A DNA stretch of 64,000 bases. It comes from Diadophis punctatus similis. Lineage: Eukaryota; Chordata; Lepidosauria; Squamata; Dipsadidae. Position 1 is the stretch's first letter. Each line of letters starts with the position of its first letter. Under the pieces are notes generated by a model. That model did no database searches and was not told the origin of the DNA. It saw only the letters and a program-made list of their open reading frames with translations. The translations under genes and the position numbers were made by a program. The stretch covers positions 8,907,012-8,971,011 of the forward strand of contig JALIGW010000010.1 of NCBI GenBank assembly GCA_023053685.1, read 5' to 3'. Shown one piece after another: positions 41,256 through 51,414 of this stretch.

Positions 41256-41800
41256 TGTTAAGGAGTTATTGTGCTGTTGAGCACATACACAGCGGAATAG
41301 TAATTGTGGTTGTGGTGTTGCAGTTTGATATGAATGCTATTCAGTCAATAAACAGAATACGTTTAGTATTTACAAATAGTTTACTTAAAGTAGTAGCAAA
41401 GTTCAATAGGAAGTCCAAGTCATACACAGTAAGTCAGTCCATATGAAGAATCTTCTTCTTGCCTATCTTTGTTTAACTAACAAACAAAGATTACAGCTAA
41501 CAATCAATTCTACACTATCACAGATAGTTACTCTTTCACAGCAGCTCTTCACAGTACTTTCAAACAGTCACAAAGACAATTACTCATCAGTAAAGCAGTA
41601 GAGTTAATCAGCAGAGAGTCAGTACTTCGGAACACACCTTCAAACACACACAGTCATCATAGTCATAGTCATACTGAGCATGCTCTCTTGCTTCTTTTTA
41701 TAGCAATCAGCCTACAAGCATTTAAAGCGATATACAAATAACATTGATTTGTGGCTTTTTCATGTATTAGCAAACCAATCATTTGAACAGGGTTCTAACA
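41256..41800 (-). repeat. Copia 5' LTR
   Basis: 545 bp, starting TGTTAGAACCCTG on the minus strand and ending AACTCCTTAACA. Partner of 21,544-22,086 with scattered substitutions visible throughout. Confidence 0.93.
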
Positions 41801-42215
41801 AAAACAAATCAAACAATGAGGTAGGGATTGATGAGAAAAAAGAAAAACTCTAACAACAATTAGGAGATGCAGGAATCATACCCATGGACAGGCATAAAAG
41901 TCTTAAATGCTTATATACAAATGCTCCAAGCTTGGGGAACAAACAGGGTGAACTAGAAGCAATAGTACACAAGGGTAGGTACGACATAGTTGCCATTACA
42001 GAAACCTGGTGGGACAAATCCCATGACTGGAATGTACTGATGGATGGATACAAATTGTTCAAAAGAAACAGATGTACAAAAAGAGGAGGTGGAGTTGCAA
42101 TATATGCGAGAGATCACTATATATCTACAGAAATGCACATGATCAAAGATAAAACCCCTCCAGAATGTATATAGATCAATATAAAAGGAAAAATCTGAGA
42201 AGGAATTTACAGTAC
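41801..42215 (+). pseudogene. CR1 ORF2 N-terminus (after Copia insertion)
   Basis: Continues the CR1 of 20,430-21,543. Frame 41,884-42,177 encodes the start of the APE-type endonuclease: LKCLYTNAPSLGNKQGEL, YDIVAITETWWD and RGGGVAIYARD. The Glu in ITETWW, a catalytic residue, is present. A stop follows at 42,175 and homology fades by about 42,215, so the 3' two thirds of the CR1 are missing. Confidence 0.9.
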
Positions 42216-42655
42216 AACTTATTTTCATAATTTTTCTTTCTTTCTTGTGCTGTTATAAACTCTTGATTTTATTTCTTTATGCAAACTCAGTAATCTTCAA
42301 CCTTTTCATATGCATATCTTAAGATGTGCCTGAGGAAATGAGTTGTCTACAATATTTTGTGATTTCAATAGTAATTGGAAATCACATTCCAAATTCTTTA
42401 CAATGAGTTCCATTCTATTTTCATCAGATTAGTACCATTTTATGTTATGCCTGGAGTATTGTGTTTTCTCTGGTAATTCCCCGGATATGAACATCTCTGT
42501 AATTATTTCATTAACAGAGAATGCTAACATTTTAATACCTAAAGTTTAAAAAAAAGTGTGTTTGTGTGTGTATATATATATATATGTACACTTTTTAAAA
42601 TCAAAATTTATTCAACCTCTTCTGAGATTAACCTATTTCTGGATGGGCTGAAACA
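42216..42655. other. AT-rich, GT/TA microsatellite at 42,555-42,590
   Basis: No gene or known repeat seen apart from a short GTGTGT then TATATA tract. Confidence 0.6.
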
Positions 42656-42660
42656 TCTAG

Positions 42661-42898
42661 TGTAAGGTCCTGCCTCTCCTCCTACACTCCAAGAAAGTAT
42701 AGACTCTTGAAACTTTGTATTTCAAAAGAAATCTTTTATTGAGAAGAAGTGATAGAAGAACAAAAGCAAAGCAAATTCTAAATTCCCTCCAATACTGCAG
42801 GATGCTTAGGTGCCAGGAAAAATGTTATAAAATACAGTTTATCCCCATGCTCCCCCCTCCCTCCATTTGAATGGCAGTATCATGGTAGGGATATGACA
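42661..42898 (-). repeat. Gypsy-2 3' LTR, internally deleted
   Basis: 238 bp. Lacks the segment corresponding to about 48,116-48,320 of the other LTR; the short direct repeat ATACT occurs at both deletion edges in the longer LTR. Purine-rich minus-strand AAGAAGGGTGGTA precedes it. Confidence 0.9.
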
Positions 42899-42966
42899 TA
42901 CCACCCTTCTTAGAAAAAAGATAGATCCACCTGTAAGAGATAAAGAAAAAGAACCATTACAGTATT

Positions 42967-43694
42967 TTAGCAAGGTTTCTGAGGGTATTGGGTGTGGAAT
43001 TTATTTAAGAGTGTGTGGGCCATGATGTGTTTTTTGTCCACCCACTCATTTTGGGAAGAGGGTAGGTGTTTCCATGCTATTAGCAATAGCAATATAGCAA
43101 TAGCACTTTTCTTATATACCGCTTCATAGTGCTTTACAGCACTCTCTAAGCGGTTTACAGAGTTCAGCATATTGCCCCCAACAATCTGGGTCCTCATTTT
43201 ACCGACCTCGGAAGGATGGAAGGCTGAGTCAACCTTGAGCCTAGTGAGATTTGAACAGCTGAACTGTTGAACTAGCAGTCAGCCTGCAATGGCTGCATTT
43301 AACCATTAGGTATTGGGTTTTCCCTTGATGGATTCTAGAATCGAGGATGTCTTTGATTTCAAAATGTTGCTCACCCTCAACCATTATGGGTGTGGGTGGT
43401 GCATGGGTTTGAGGTCTAAGTGAGGATGTCTACTTGTCTGAGTGATGTGGGGAGTGCTAATTCTACTGTCACTGGGTTGATGATCCTAGTGATTGGAAAT
43501 GGTCCCACAAACTTTAACCCTAATTTCTTTGAGAGTTGTAGTGTTTGCAAGAATTTTGTGGATAAGTATACTCTGTCACCTATTTGGACAGGTTTTGGTT
43601 GTGTTCTCTTCTTGTCTGCTTGGTGTTTAAACATTTCTCTAGCGTCCTTTAGTGCTAATTTGACTACAGGCCACGTGTTTTGTAGGGTTTCCAT
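42967..43694 (-). pseudogene. Gypsy-2 GPY/F module and chromodomain, split by SINE
   Basis: 43,416-43,694: IGDRVYLSTKFL and LGLKFVGPFPITRI. 43,313-43,400: FEIKDILDSRIHQGK, chromodomain start. After the SINE (43,083-43,312) the chromodomain resumes at 42,967-43,082 with AWKHLPSSQNEWVD and ends near KFHTQYPQKP. Confidence 0.88.
43083..43312 (-). mobile_element. Sauria SINE in Gypsy-2 chromodomain
   Basis: Minus-strand body TGACTCAGCCTTCC, GAGGACCCAGATTG and AAGCGGTATATAAG, ending in TGCTATTGCTA units. ATTAG lies at both edges. The head is truncated or degenerate at the A-box. Confidence 0.9.
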
Positions 43695-44033
43695 CCATTT
43701 CTTCAGGGGTGGGGGGGGGGTGTTTCCGTTGGTAGTTCTGGCATGGGGGTGAACTCTTGGCCTGTAGCTACTTTAAAAGGGGGGTAGCCTATGCTAGAGT
43801 GTATGGAGTTGTTGAATGCTACTTCTGCAAAAGGTAATAGCTCAGTCCAGTTATCTTGTTGGTAATTAATAAAACACTTTCAATATTGCTCTAACACCCC
43901 ATTCTTTTTTTCACATTGGCCATTGATCATTGGGTGATGGGAGGAGCTTAAGCTTTGGGCAGAGCCAAGTAGTGTTAGGAATGCCCTCCAAAATTTTGAT
44001 GTGAATTGGACACCCCCTATCAGAAATGATCCT

Positions 44034-44468
44034 CTATGGAGCTCCATGTAAACAATAAATGTGTATCAAGAATAATTTTGCTAAGGCTTTGGCTGTTGGG
44101 ATCTTTTGACAAGGAATAAAATGAGCTTGTTTAGAAAATAGGTATGTTATGACCCAAATAACAGTGTTCCCAGCACTCTCTGTCAATTCTACTATAAAAT
44201 CCATAGAGATCTCTCTCCAGGGTGCTGAAGGTTCAGCTACCATTTGTAACAGTCCTGGGGTTTTCCCTTGCCATCTTTTTGCTGCAGCGCAAATAGGACA
44301 GCTAGCCACATAGTTTTTGATGTCCTTTTTCAGGGAGGGCCACCAGAATTGTCTTTTGATGAGGTGCAATGTTTTGACAAATCCAAATTGACCAGCCAGT
44401 TTAGAGTCATGGCAGCGTTTCATAAGGTCCAATCTTTGGTTGGCTAGTACGTATAACTTTCCTCCCAC
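44034..44468 (-). pseudogene. Gypsy-2 integrase zinc domain and core start
   Basis: HDSKLAGQFGFVKT (second zinc His replaced by Gln), CPICAAAKRWQGKTPG, and the core with MDFIVELTESAGNTVIW. The frame ends at HIYCLHGAP; frameshifts downstream (43,750-44,030) destroy the remaining core. Confidence 0.9.
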
Positions 44469-44695
44469 CCATGCTAAGTCCTCCTTGATGAGGCAGAGGT
44501 TTTTGTGGTTTAGGAACCACTCATTGTTGTTTAAGGCTTGCTTAAATGCTTGAGTGGTTGTGTTATCAGTGGTTCATTCTTGTTTGGATTGTGATCTAGT
44601 GATTACTTTGGTTGGTACTTGATTATCCTGAAGGATTGGTCTGATTACTTCAGGCTTTGTGCTGTTGTATTGTGGTTTCCTTGATAGTGCATTTG

Positions 44696-45325
44696 CTAAG
44701 ATGTCCCCCCCCCAGGTAGGTACTTAAGGGTAAAGTCAAACCATTTGAAATATTGAACCCATCTGACTTGCTTTGGGGATAGTTTCCTTGGGGGTTTTAG
44801 GGCTTCCACATTTTTGTGATCAGTCCAGACTTCAAAAGGGGTCTTACTTCCCTCTAAGAATTGTCTCCATGTGAGGAGTGCCCAGCGAACTGCATAGGCT
44901 TCCTTTTCCCAGATAGCCCACCTTTGCTCAGTTTCTGTTAGTTTTTTGGACATGTAGCCACAGGGTTGCAGCTGTCCCTGCTCGTTTGTTTGCAATAGGA
45001 CTGCCCCTATTGCCACATCACTTGCATCTGCTTGTATTACAAATGGTTTCTCTGGGTCTGGGTGCTTTAAAACTGGTTCAGCTGAAAAAAGCTGCTTGAG
45101 TTTCTCAAATGTCACTTGGCATTCCATTGTCCAATTCAATGGCTGTTTAGGTTTTGATTTCTCGTCCTCTTTTGTTTTTAAGAGGTTGGTTATAGGAAGG
45201 GCTATTTGAGCAAAGGCAAGAATAAATTGGCGGTAAAAGTTAGCAAATCCCAGGAAGCTTTGTAGTTGCTTGCGTATGTGGGCTGTTTCCCAGTCAATTA
45301 TTGCTTGGACATTTTGGGGATCCAT
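44696..45325 (-). pseudogene. Gypsy-2 RT connection and RNase H
   Basis: LQSFLGFANFYRQFI, then RNase H FVIQADASDVAIGAVLLQ, YMSKKLTETEQRWAIWEKEAYAVRWALL and FEVWTDHKNVEAL. Open for 209 codons; better preserved than the RT. Confidence 0.92.
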
Positions 45326-45429
45326 TTCTATTCCTTGATGTGAAATGCAGTATCCCAGGTAGTCAATCTTTTCCTGGTGGAATTCGCATTTAGAGAGCTT
45401 GGCATAGAGCTTTGCTGCACGAAGTTTAT

Positions 45430-46098
45430 TTAGGACCGCCCAAGTAATTTTACATGTTCTTCTTTTGTCTCCGTATAGAGTAAAATGTCATTCAGGTAAA
45501 CCAGGACCCCTTTATATAAATGTTCATGGAGCACTTCGTTTATTAGTTGCATGAATACAGCTGGGGCTCCTTGTATCCCAAAAGGAAGTACCCTAAATTG
45601 GTAGCAGTCCAGTGGTGTGTTAAATGCCATTTTCCACTCATCCCCCTTCCTTATTCTTATTCGATAATATGCCTCTCTCAGGTCTAGCTTTGAAAATATT
45701 TTTCCTTGTGAGAGGTGTGCCAACATGTCCTTCATACGGGGGAGGGGGTACATGTTTTGTATGCTTATTGTATTCAAGTTCCTATAGGCTACACATAATC
45801 TCATAGAGCCTTCTTTTTTTCTCTGAAAAGTACTGGGGCTGCGTTTTTCAGGTGTGCTGGTTCAATGAACCCTCTTTTCAGGTTTTGGCAATGAAAGCTC
45901 TTAATTCTGTCAATTCTCTAGGGGACATGCAATATATCTTTGGTTTGGGAAGTTTTGCCCCTGGCAGGATTTTGATTGCGCAGTCGGTAGCATGGTGGTG
46001 GTGGGGAGTTCGTTGAATGCCTTTTCACTGAAAACCTCAGTTAGGTCTCTGTATTCCTTTGGTATGTCCCCGTTTGGCATTCCCCAACTGGGCATCAC
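45430..46098 (-). pseudogene. Gypsy-2 reverse transcriptase
   Basis: 46,098-45,910 has EYRDLTEVFSEKAFNELP; 45,804-45,430 has RLCVAYRNLNTI, LDLREAYYRIRIRKGDEWK, FRVLPFGIQGAPAVFMQ and the active-site strand as YLNDILLY, where the second catalytic Asp pair member is Asn-Asp rather than Asp-Asp. Frameshifts near 45,830 and 45,430. Confidence 0.92.
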
Positions 46099-46233
46099 CG
46101 TTCCGTGGTCAGCCCCCCCTTCCAGTCTCCCTTTTTTGTCGTCACCAAAAGTTATCCGTAACTGAAATCTGATCGACTGTTGCTTCCAGTTAATTTTGGG
46201 ATTCCATTTTTTTCCACCATGCTAACCCCAATA

Positions 46234-46764
46234 CTAACGGCAATTCCATGCTGGGTGCCACACAAATGTCAGTGTTTCTTTGTGATTATTCATAATCATT
46301 TGTAGGGGCTCGGTAGCAAACATGGCGGGCTCTCCCGCAGATATTGATCCATCTAACTGGCAAAATTTGATTGGGTTCCTTAGTCTCCTTAGCTTTATTC
46401 CCAGTTTCCCTATTAGGGTGGGACTTATCAGGCAACTTGTGTATTCCAAGTCTAGAAAAGCAGAGAGTTTTACTTCTCTGTTTCGACTGGGTATGAACAG
46501 TCTTAGGGGAAGGGGAAGCGGTTGAATTGGGTTGCTTACCAGTGGTTCATCTTCTGGGTCATTTTCGGTGAATGTTGGTTCCTCCAGTTGGGTTTCTGGA
46601 GTCTCAGTCCCCAAGGGGTGGGGGTCTTGAAGCTTGACAGTCACCTTGCTTCGCAGGGCAGTTTCTTTCCCTTGGGGGCTTGGCTTTATGGGTTTCCCCC
46701 CGGCATCTTCCTCACCGGCATCTTCATTCAGCACTCCACCGCTCGGTGCCCCTCCTTCCCGCAC
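46234..46764 (-). pseudogene. Gypsy-2 protease
   Basis: 176 codons open. The retropepsin position reads AFLDLEYTSCLIS, so the Asp-Ser/Thr-Gly active site has become Asp-Leu-Glu and catalysis would be lost. Downstream LIGKLGI and FCQLDGS are conserved relative to Gypsy-1. Confidence 0.85.
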
Positions 46765-47905
46765 TTAAAACAAGCCGACCATCTTGGGGCGAAGGGTGGT
46801 GGTGATTTGAATTGCTCTCTTTTCCCCTGGGGTGAGGATCTCCTCCAGCCTCGGCTTCGTCGATACGGGTTCCTAACCATGTTGATCTCAGCTTCCTCCG
46901 CAGTGAGGTACCATTCAGGCAGGCAATCTGGTGCTCCTCTGGCAATGCAATTATAGAGGTCATCATTTAATATGTCTTTGAAACAACTCACCAGGATGTC
47001 TTCGGGCCAGTCAATGTGGCAGGCTAGGTCTCGGAACTCCTCAGTGTATTCTGCTACAGGTTGGCACCCTTGCTTCATGACTTTGATTCGGTTTCGGGCT
47101 TTCCAGTCGGCTAGGGGATCCTCAAAACAGCAACGCAGGGTCATCATGAATCTGTTGAAGTTTCTCAGCTCTGCTGCATCTGCACTGTGCAGGGTGACCA
47201 TTCATCTGGCTGTGGCTCCTTCTAAGGCAAGTGTCACAACTCGCACTCATGTGCCCTGGGTTTGAAATGTGCACTCATATTCTTGCATGTAAGTGAGCAC
47301 ATGCACCACAAAGAACCCCAGCTGCTGCAGGTCTCCATCAAATTTCACTCCTAAGGGTGGTGCCGTTCTCCAAATGTGGGCCCCTGGGCTGACCTGGTAT
47401 ATTTGTGGCTGCCCGGATTGCTGGAGGGAGATTCGCTGCAGCGGCGGCTATCCCAGCAGCATCAGCTTGATTTCCTGTGGCAGGATCTGGAGTAATTGCC
47501 CAGGTGTTGTCTGTGGTGGCTGCGGCTTCTGTCCCTCTGGGTGGTGTTTCCTGTTCTCCCCTCAGGTTGATGTTTTCTAGTGCCTCTAACACCAGCCGGT
47601 TGATGTGGTGCTTCAGTTGGTCTTCCCTCCTGGTTTCTTCTAAAGTTTTTTCTTGATCGGCTAGGGTTTCCAGCTCCACCTTCCAGCCTGGCTTCTGACT
47701 GCCTCAGGTTAGAGTGACTCTTCAGGTTCTCCTGTCCCAGTTGTCTCTCTTTTTCCCAATTCTGATCCACCAGTAAGGTTTCTTGGAGTCTTCTCGAGGT
47801 GTCTCCATCTCCACGACTGGGTATAAGGAGTATGCTTCTGGTTGAATGATGGTGGAGATATCGGCACAGCATTCGATTTCTCCTTGGTTGCAGCTTTGCT
47901 TCAAC
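46728..47905 (-). pseudogene. Gypsy-2 gag
   Basis: The N-terminal part is Gln/Glu/Arg-rich (47,338-47,905, several frame changes). The capsid-like domain (46,728-47,201) reads LRNFNRFMMTLRCCFEDPLADWKARNRI and VAEYTEEFRDLACHIDWPED, followed by the CCHC knuckle CFKCGKEGHRAVEC at about 46,730-46,770. Confidence 0.88.
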
Positions 47906-47965
47906 ATCGTTGCAAAGTCCCCACGGTAGAGTGGAATATGCTTCTCCGGGTTGACTTAATTTTGC

Positions 47966-47977
47966 AGAATCTGCTTT
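47966..47977 (-). other. Gypsy-2 self-priming primer-binding site
   Basis: One base inside the 5' LTR the minus strand reads AAAGCAGATTCT, the exact reverse complement of minus-strand AGAATCTGCTTT within the LTR (plus 48,084-48,095). Twelve-nucleotide complementarity at this position fits Tf1/sushi self-priming. Confidence 0.7.
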
Positions 47978-47978
47978 A

Positions 47979-48421
47979 TGTAAAGTCCTGCCTCTCCTTC
48001 TTTCCCAAGAAAGTATAGACTCTTGAAACTTTGTATTTCAAAAGGAATCTTTTATTTAGAAGAAGTGATAGCAGAACAAAGGCAAAGCAGATTCTAAATT
48101 CCCTCCGATACTATACAGTTAGAAATAGGTCTTTAGAATCCCTCCCTCCATTCTGATGTGGATTCCAGCCAATCCATAGGTGTGAAGATGTTTATTGTAA
48201 CGACCATCCTGAGAAACAGATAAGGAGCCATTCCCAGGGTCTTCTTCCACTTTCAATGATCTGAAGTAATCCACATGGCCTTCCCTCCTTTTTTCATCCC
48301 AACGAAAGGTGAGAATACTGCAGGATGCTTAGGCGTGAGGAAAAAGGTTATAAAATACAGTTTATCCCCATGCTCCCCCCTCCCTCCATTTGTATGGCAG
48401 TATCACGTTAGGGATCTGACA
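47979..48421 (-). repeat. Gypsy-2 5' LTR
   Basis: 443 bp, minus strand TGTCAGATCCC to GGCAGGACTTTACA. It is about 200 bp longer than the 3' LTR, which has an internal deletion. Confidence 0.92.
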
Positions 48422-48426
48422 TCTAG

Positions 48427-49008
48427 CTATACTTCTCTTTGGTTTTTGTCCAGGAGGTAATTTGTATATCTGTTAACTGCAAGAAAATCAACAAAGGATA
48501 TGAGAGCCTTATTTATCTCACAAAGCAGAATTATGCAGAGATGGCAGGCAAGATGTCCCTGCAAAATAAATGATGCAACAGAAAATACCAAGCTGTAATC
48601 ACAAAACAGAAGGCAAGTCCAGATATAAATTCTTAAACAGGGAGAAGAGCTTGAAGATTGATAAACTTCCATCCTATAGATTCTGTCAATATTTCTCTTA
48701 CAATTACCAGGGTGATAAAGAAAAATGTGCTTTATAAATTATTTTAAATTTTGGTAGAAAGTTGTAATTAATTAATTGTTGGATATTTTTGTCTTTTTCC
48801 CAAATGTATTGTTAACTCCAGAGAAAAAGTTATTAATAATGTCCACATTTTGAAAGCACCTGAGGTTTCCACAGAAGTATGTGTTTGGAAATCATGAAAA
48901 GTGATGATATCAGGAGCAAAAATAGCATATGAATAAAAAGGGACAGCAATGATAGGAAGAGCAAAAATGTGTCTTTACATTGCACCTTATGTTCTGGAGA
49001 TATTAGAC
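48427..49008. other. No feature seen
   Basis: AT-rich single-copy-looking sequence; short open frames only. Confidence 0.5.
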
Positions 49009-49411
49009 CAGTGATGGCACACCTTTTTGGCACCAAATGCCGAAAAGGGAGTGTGCGTGCGTGCGCTCTCATCTGGGATGCAACCCAGAAGAGGAGCTGC
49101 CTGGTGGCATGTACGCGCCGAAAAATGCACTTCTGGTTTCCGGCAGGCGCATGCACACCATCCAGCTAGACTTCTGGTTACTGGTGCACATGTGTGTACA
49201 ACAATCAGCTGGCCAGCACGAATGCTCACACTGGAAAACAGAAGACCAGTTCTCCCAGTTTCCGGCACTGCCACATGCACGCAGGCCAGCTGATTGTTGT
49301 GCGCGCATGTGCACCAGAAACCCGGAAGAGGAACGGGCGATGCCGCGTGTGCCAGGGAACATGGTTCCGCATGCCACTTCAGTCACACGTGCCATAGGTT
49401 TGCCATCACTA
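49009..49411. mobile_element. hAT MITE, TSD TATTMGAC
   Basis: Ends CAGTGATGGCACACC / GGTTTGCCATCACT; flanks TATTAGAC (49,001-49,008) and TATTCGAC (49,412-49,419) differ at one base. Interior with CACATGCACGC/GTGCGCGCATG-type inverted repeats. Confidence 0.88.
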
Positions 49412-49922
49412 TATTCGACTATGGGAATGACCAAAGTTCTTATATGGGATCCCTATTCATAGGTTTCTTCTTTGAGTAGAATGGAAAAACAAAAATATCT
49501 TCAACAAGCACAAAAATGTTAGCATGGCTACAGAAGCTTGGCCATACTATACTATACTGTACATACTATACACAATTATTAGGCTGATATATCTTGCTGC
49601 CTATGATCACTTGGGTATAAATTTTGAATAAACTAAGATTAACTACATTTATGCATTGTATTAAGATATAATGTAAGGTTTCTAACTCCAGTGACACTAA
49701 GCTGTTATCAGCTTTAACAGATAAATCAGTTAGGAAACATGGCCAGCTAAGCTAATTCTACTTTATTCTTCATTAACAGAAATTTGCAAGTTTAAAAGAA
49801 CAGTTCTCCTACCATCACCTTTAGAGCCACATAACTTAGGGAGGATCTCTCCTGTGCCTCTTGCTCCACCAACTATGAATCAGTGGGCTATAATCCCTCT
49901 TATTTTATTGTTCCCTAGGCAG
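49412..49922. other. No feature seen
   Basis: AT-rich; includes a short TACTATACTATAC stretch near 49,545-49,570. Confidence 0.5.
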
Positions 49923-50180
49923 CATTTATTTATTTATTTATTTGTGAGATTTATATACCGCCTCATAGTGCAAGCACTCTCTAAGCAGTTTACACCATTA
50001 AGCAATGTATATATTTACATTGCCCCCAACAATCTGGGTCCTCATTTTACCTACCTCGGAAGGATGGAAGGCTCAGTCAACCCTGAGCCGGTGAGATTTG
50101 AACAGCTGAACTCAAATGATCATAGTCAGCTAAAGTAGCCTGCGGTACTTCTCTCTAACCGCTGCGCCACCTCGGCTCAT
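49923..50180 (-). mobile_element. Sauria SINE
   Basis: Complete on the minus strand: GAGCCGAGGTGGCGCAGCGG head with A-box, the CTGACTATGATC variant also seen at 22,960, GTTGACTxAGCCTTCC body and an AAATAAATAAATAAAT tail (49,923-49,945). Confidence 0.93.
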
Positions 50181-50764
50181 CAATTTCCAACTTGCTTCTA
50201 TAAGCAAACAAATCTATTGTAGTGTAGCATAATAGGTAAACATAATTATTTTTTGTGTCTATAAAATGAATATTTTAAGAATTGTGGATTGCACATACAC
50301 TTGATAAAAATTGCATTGATTTATAGGATATAATCAATCAAATGTACATAGAAGACTAATTCTCATGTACCCTTTCAATATTTGGGAATCACAGTACTGT
50401 ATCAGATTAAACTGACTGTACATGTATTTGCTATATATTAAACAAATATTGTATGTAATTTCCACCATTATATACATAACACATTGATGATAAACTTGTG
50501 TCGCAAAGTATATTTTTGAACACTCACACTGGTGTGTCAAAGGACATTTTCATGTGTAAGATATTGATGTTTGTATAACTTCAGGAACTAATTGATATAA
50601 ATTAACCTATATTCTCCTAAAGTCAATAGACTGTCTTGAGAAGATAAATCAATTATTTGACTAATAAAATAATTTTAACTTCTTTTAAAAATATCAAAAC
50701 ATCCATTTATTTTTCAGAAAGTGAAACTCAATCTTACAGTTCTCTTGGAGTTTATGGCTCTAAA
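50181..50764. other. No feature seen
   Basis: Very AT-rich; no frame or known repeat recognised. Confidence 0.5.
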
Positions 50765-50766
50765 TA

Positions 50767-51150
50767 CAGGTATTCCTTGACTTACAACAGTTCATTTAGT
50801 GACCGTTCAAAGTTACAACACTGAAAAAAAATGACTTTTGACCATTTTTCACATTTACAATCATTGCAACATCCCCATAGTCACATGATCAAAATTCAGA
50901 CACTTGGCAACACTCATATTTATGACGGTTGCAGTCTCCCGGGGTCATGTGATCACCTCTACTTCTGACCTTCTGACAAGCAAAGTCAATGGGGAAGCCA
51001 GATTCACTTAGTAACCATGTTCTTAATTTAACAACTGCAGTGATTCACTTAACAACTGTGGCAAGAAAGGTCGTAAAATTCACTTTAAAATGTCTCACTT
51101 AGCAACAGAAATGTTCAGCTCAATTATGGTCATAGGTCGAGGACCACCTG
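50767..51150. mobile_element. Mariner-like MITE, complete, TA flanks
   Basis: 384 bp, ends CAGGTATTCCTTGACTTAC / GGTCGAGGACCACCTG, flanked by TA at 50,765-50,766 and 51,151-51,152. Subterminal sequences on both sides contain CACTTAACAA/ACAACAG motifs. Non-coding. Confidence 0.88.
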
Positions 51151-51414
51151 TATAAGAAGCAAACTATTTTGTAGTATTATTGCTTGTCTGATTACATGCA
51201 AGATACATTCTTGGAATTTTATTATGATGTTTAAATCAATAATCCTAGTAGCAATATTTCATGTTGAATTATAGATTACAGATTACAGATTAATAGAGTT
51301 GGAAGGGATTTTGTAGGTCATCTAGTCCAACCTCCCGCTCAAGCAAGAGTCCCTACACCATTTCAGACAAATGGCAGTCCAATCTCCTCTTGAAAGTCTC
51401 AAGTATTGGAGCTC

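Larger units (their letters stand above)
21544..41800 (-). mobile_element. Ty1/Copia LTR retrotransposon with nested insertions, TSD AAAAC
   Basis: Two similar LTRs in TG...CA form bound the element; AAAAC occurs at 21,539-21,543 and 41,801-41,805. On the minus strand the order is 5' LTR, PBS, gag, zinc knuckle, protease, integrase, RT, RNase H, polypurine tract, 3' LTR; integrase before RT defines Copia. Of the 20.3 kb only about 4.9 kb is Copia; the rest is a SINE, a Gypsy element, two L3-like LINEs and a hAT element. Copia elements are a minority class in vertebrates. Confidence 0.95.
42661..48421 (-). mobile_element. Gypsy-2: chromodomain Gypsy retrotransposon, TSD TCTAG
   Basis: LTRs at 47,979-48,421 (5' in element sense) and 42,661-42,898; TCTAG duplicated at 42,656-42,660 and 48,422-48,426. 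Minus-strand order gag, protease, RT, RNase H, integrase, chromodomain. It is related to Gypsy-1 in every domain but has different LTRs. A Sauria SINE interrupts the chromodomain. Confidence 0.94.
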
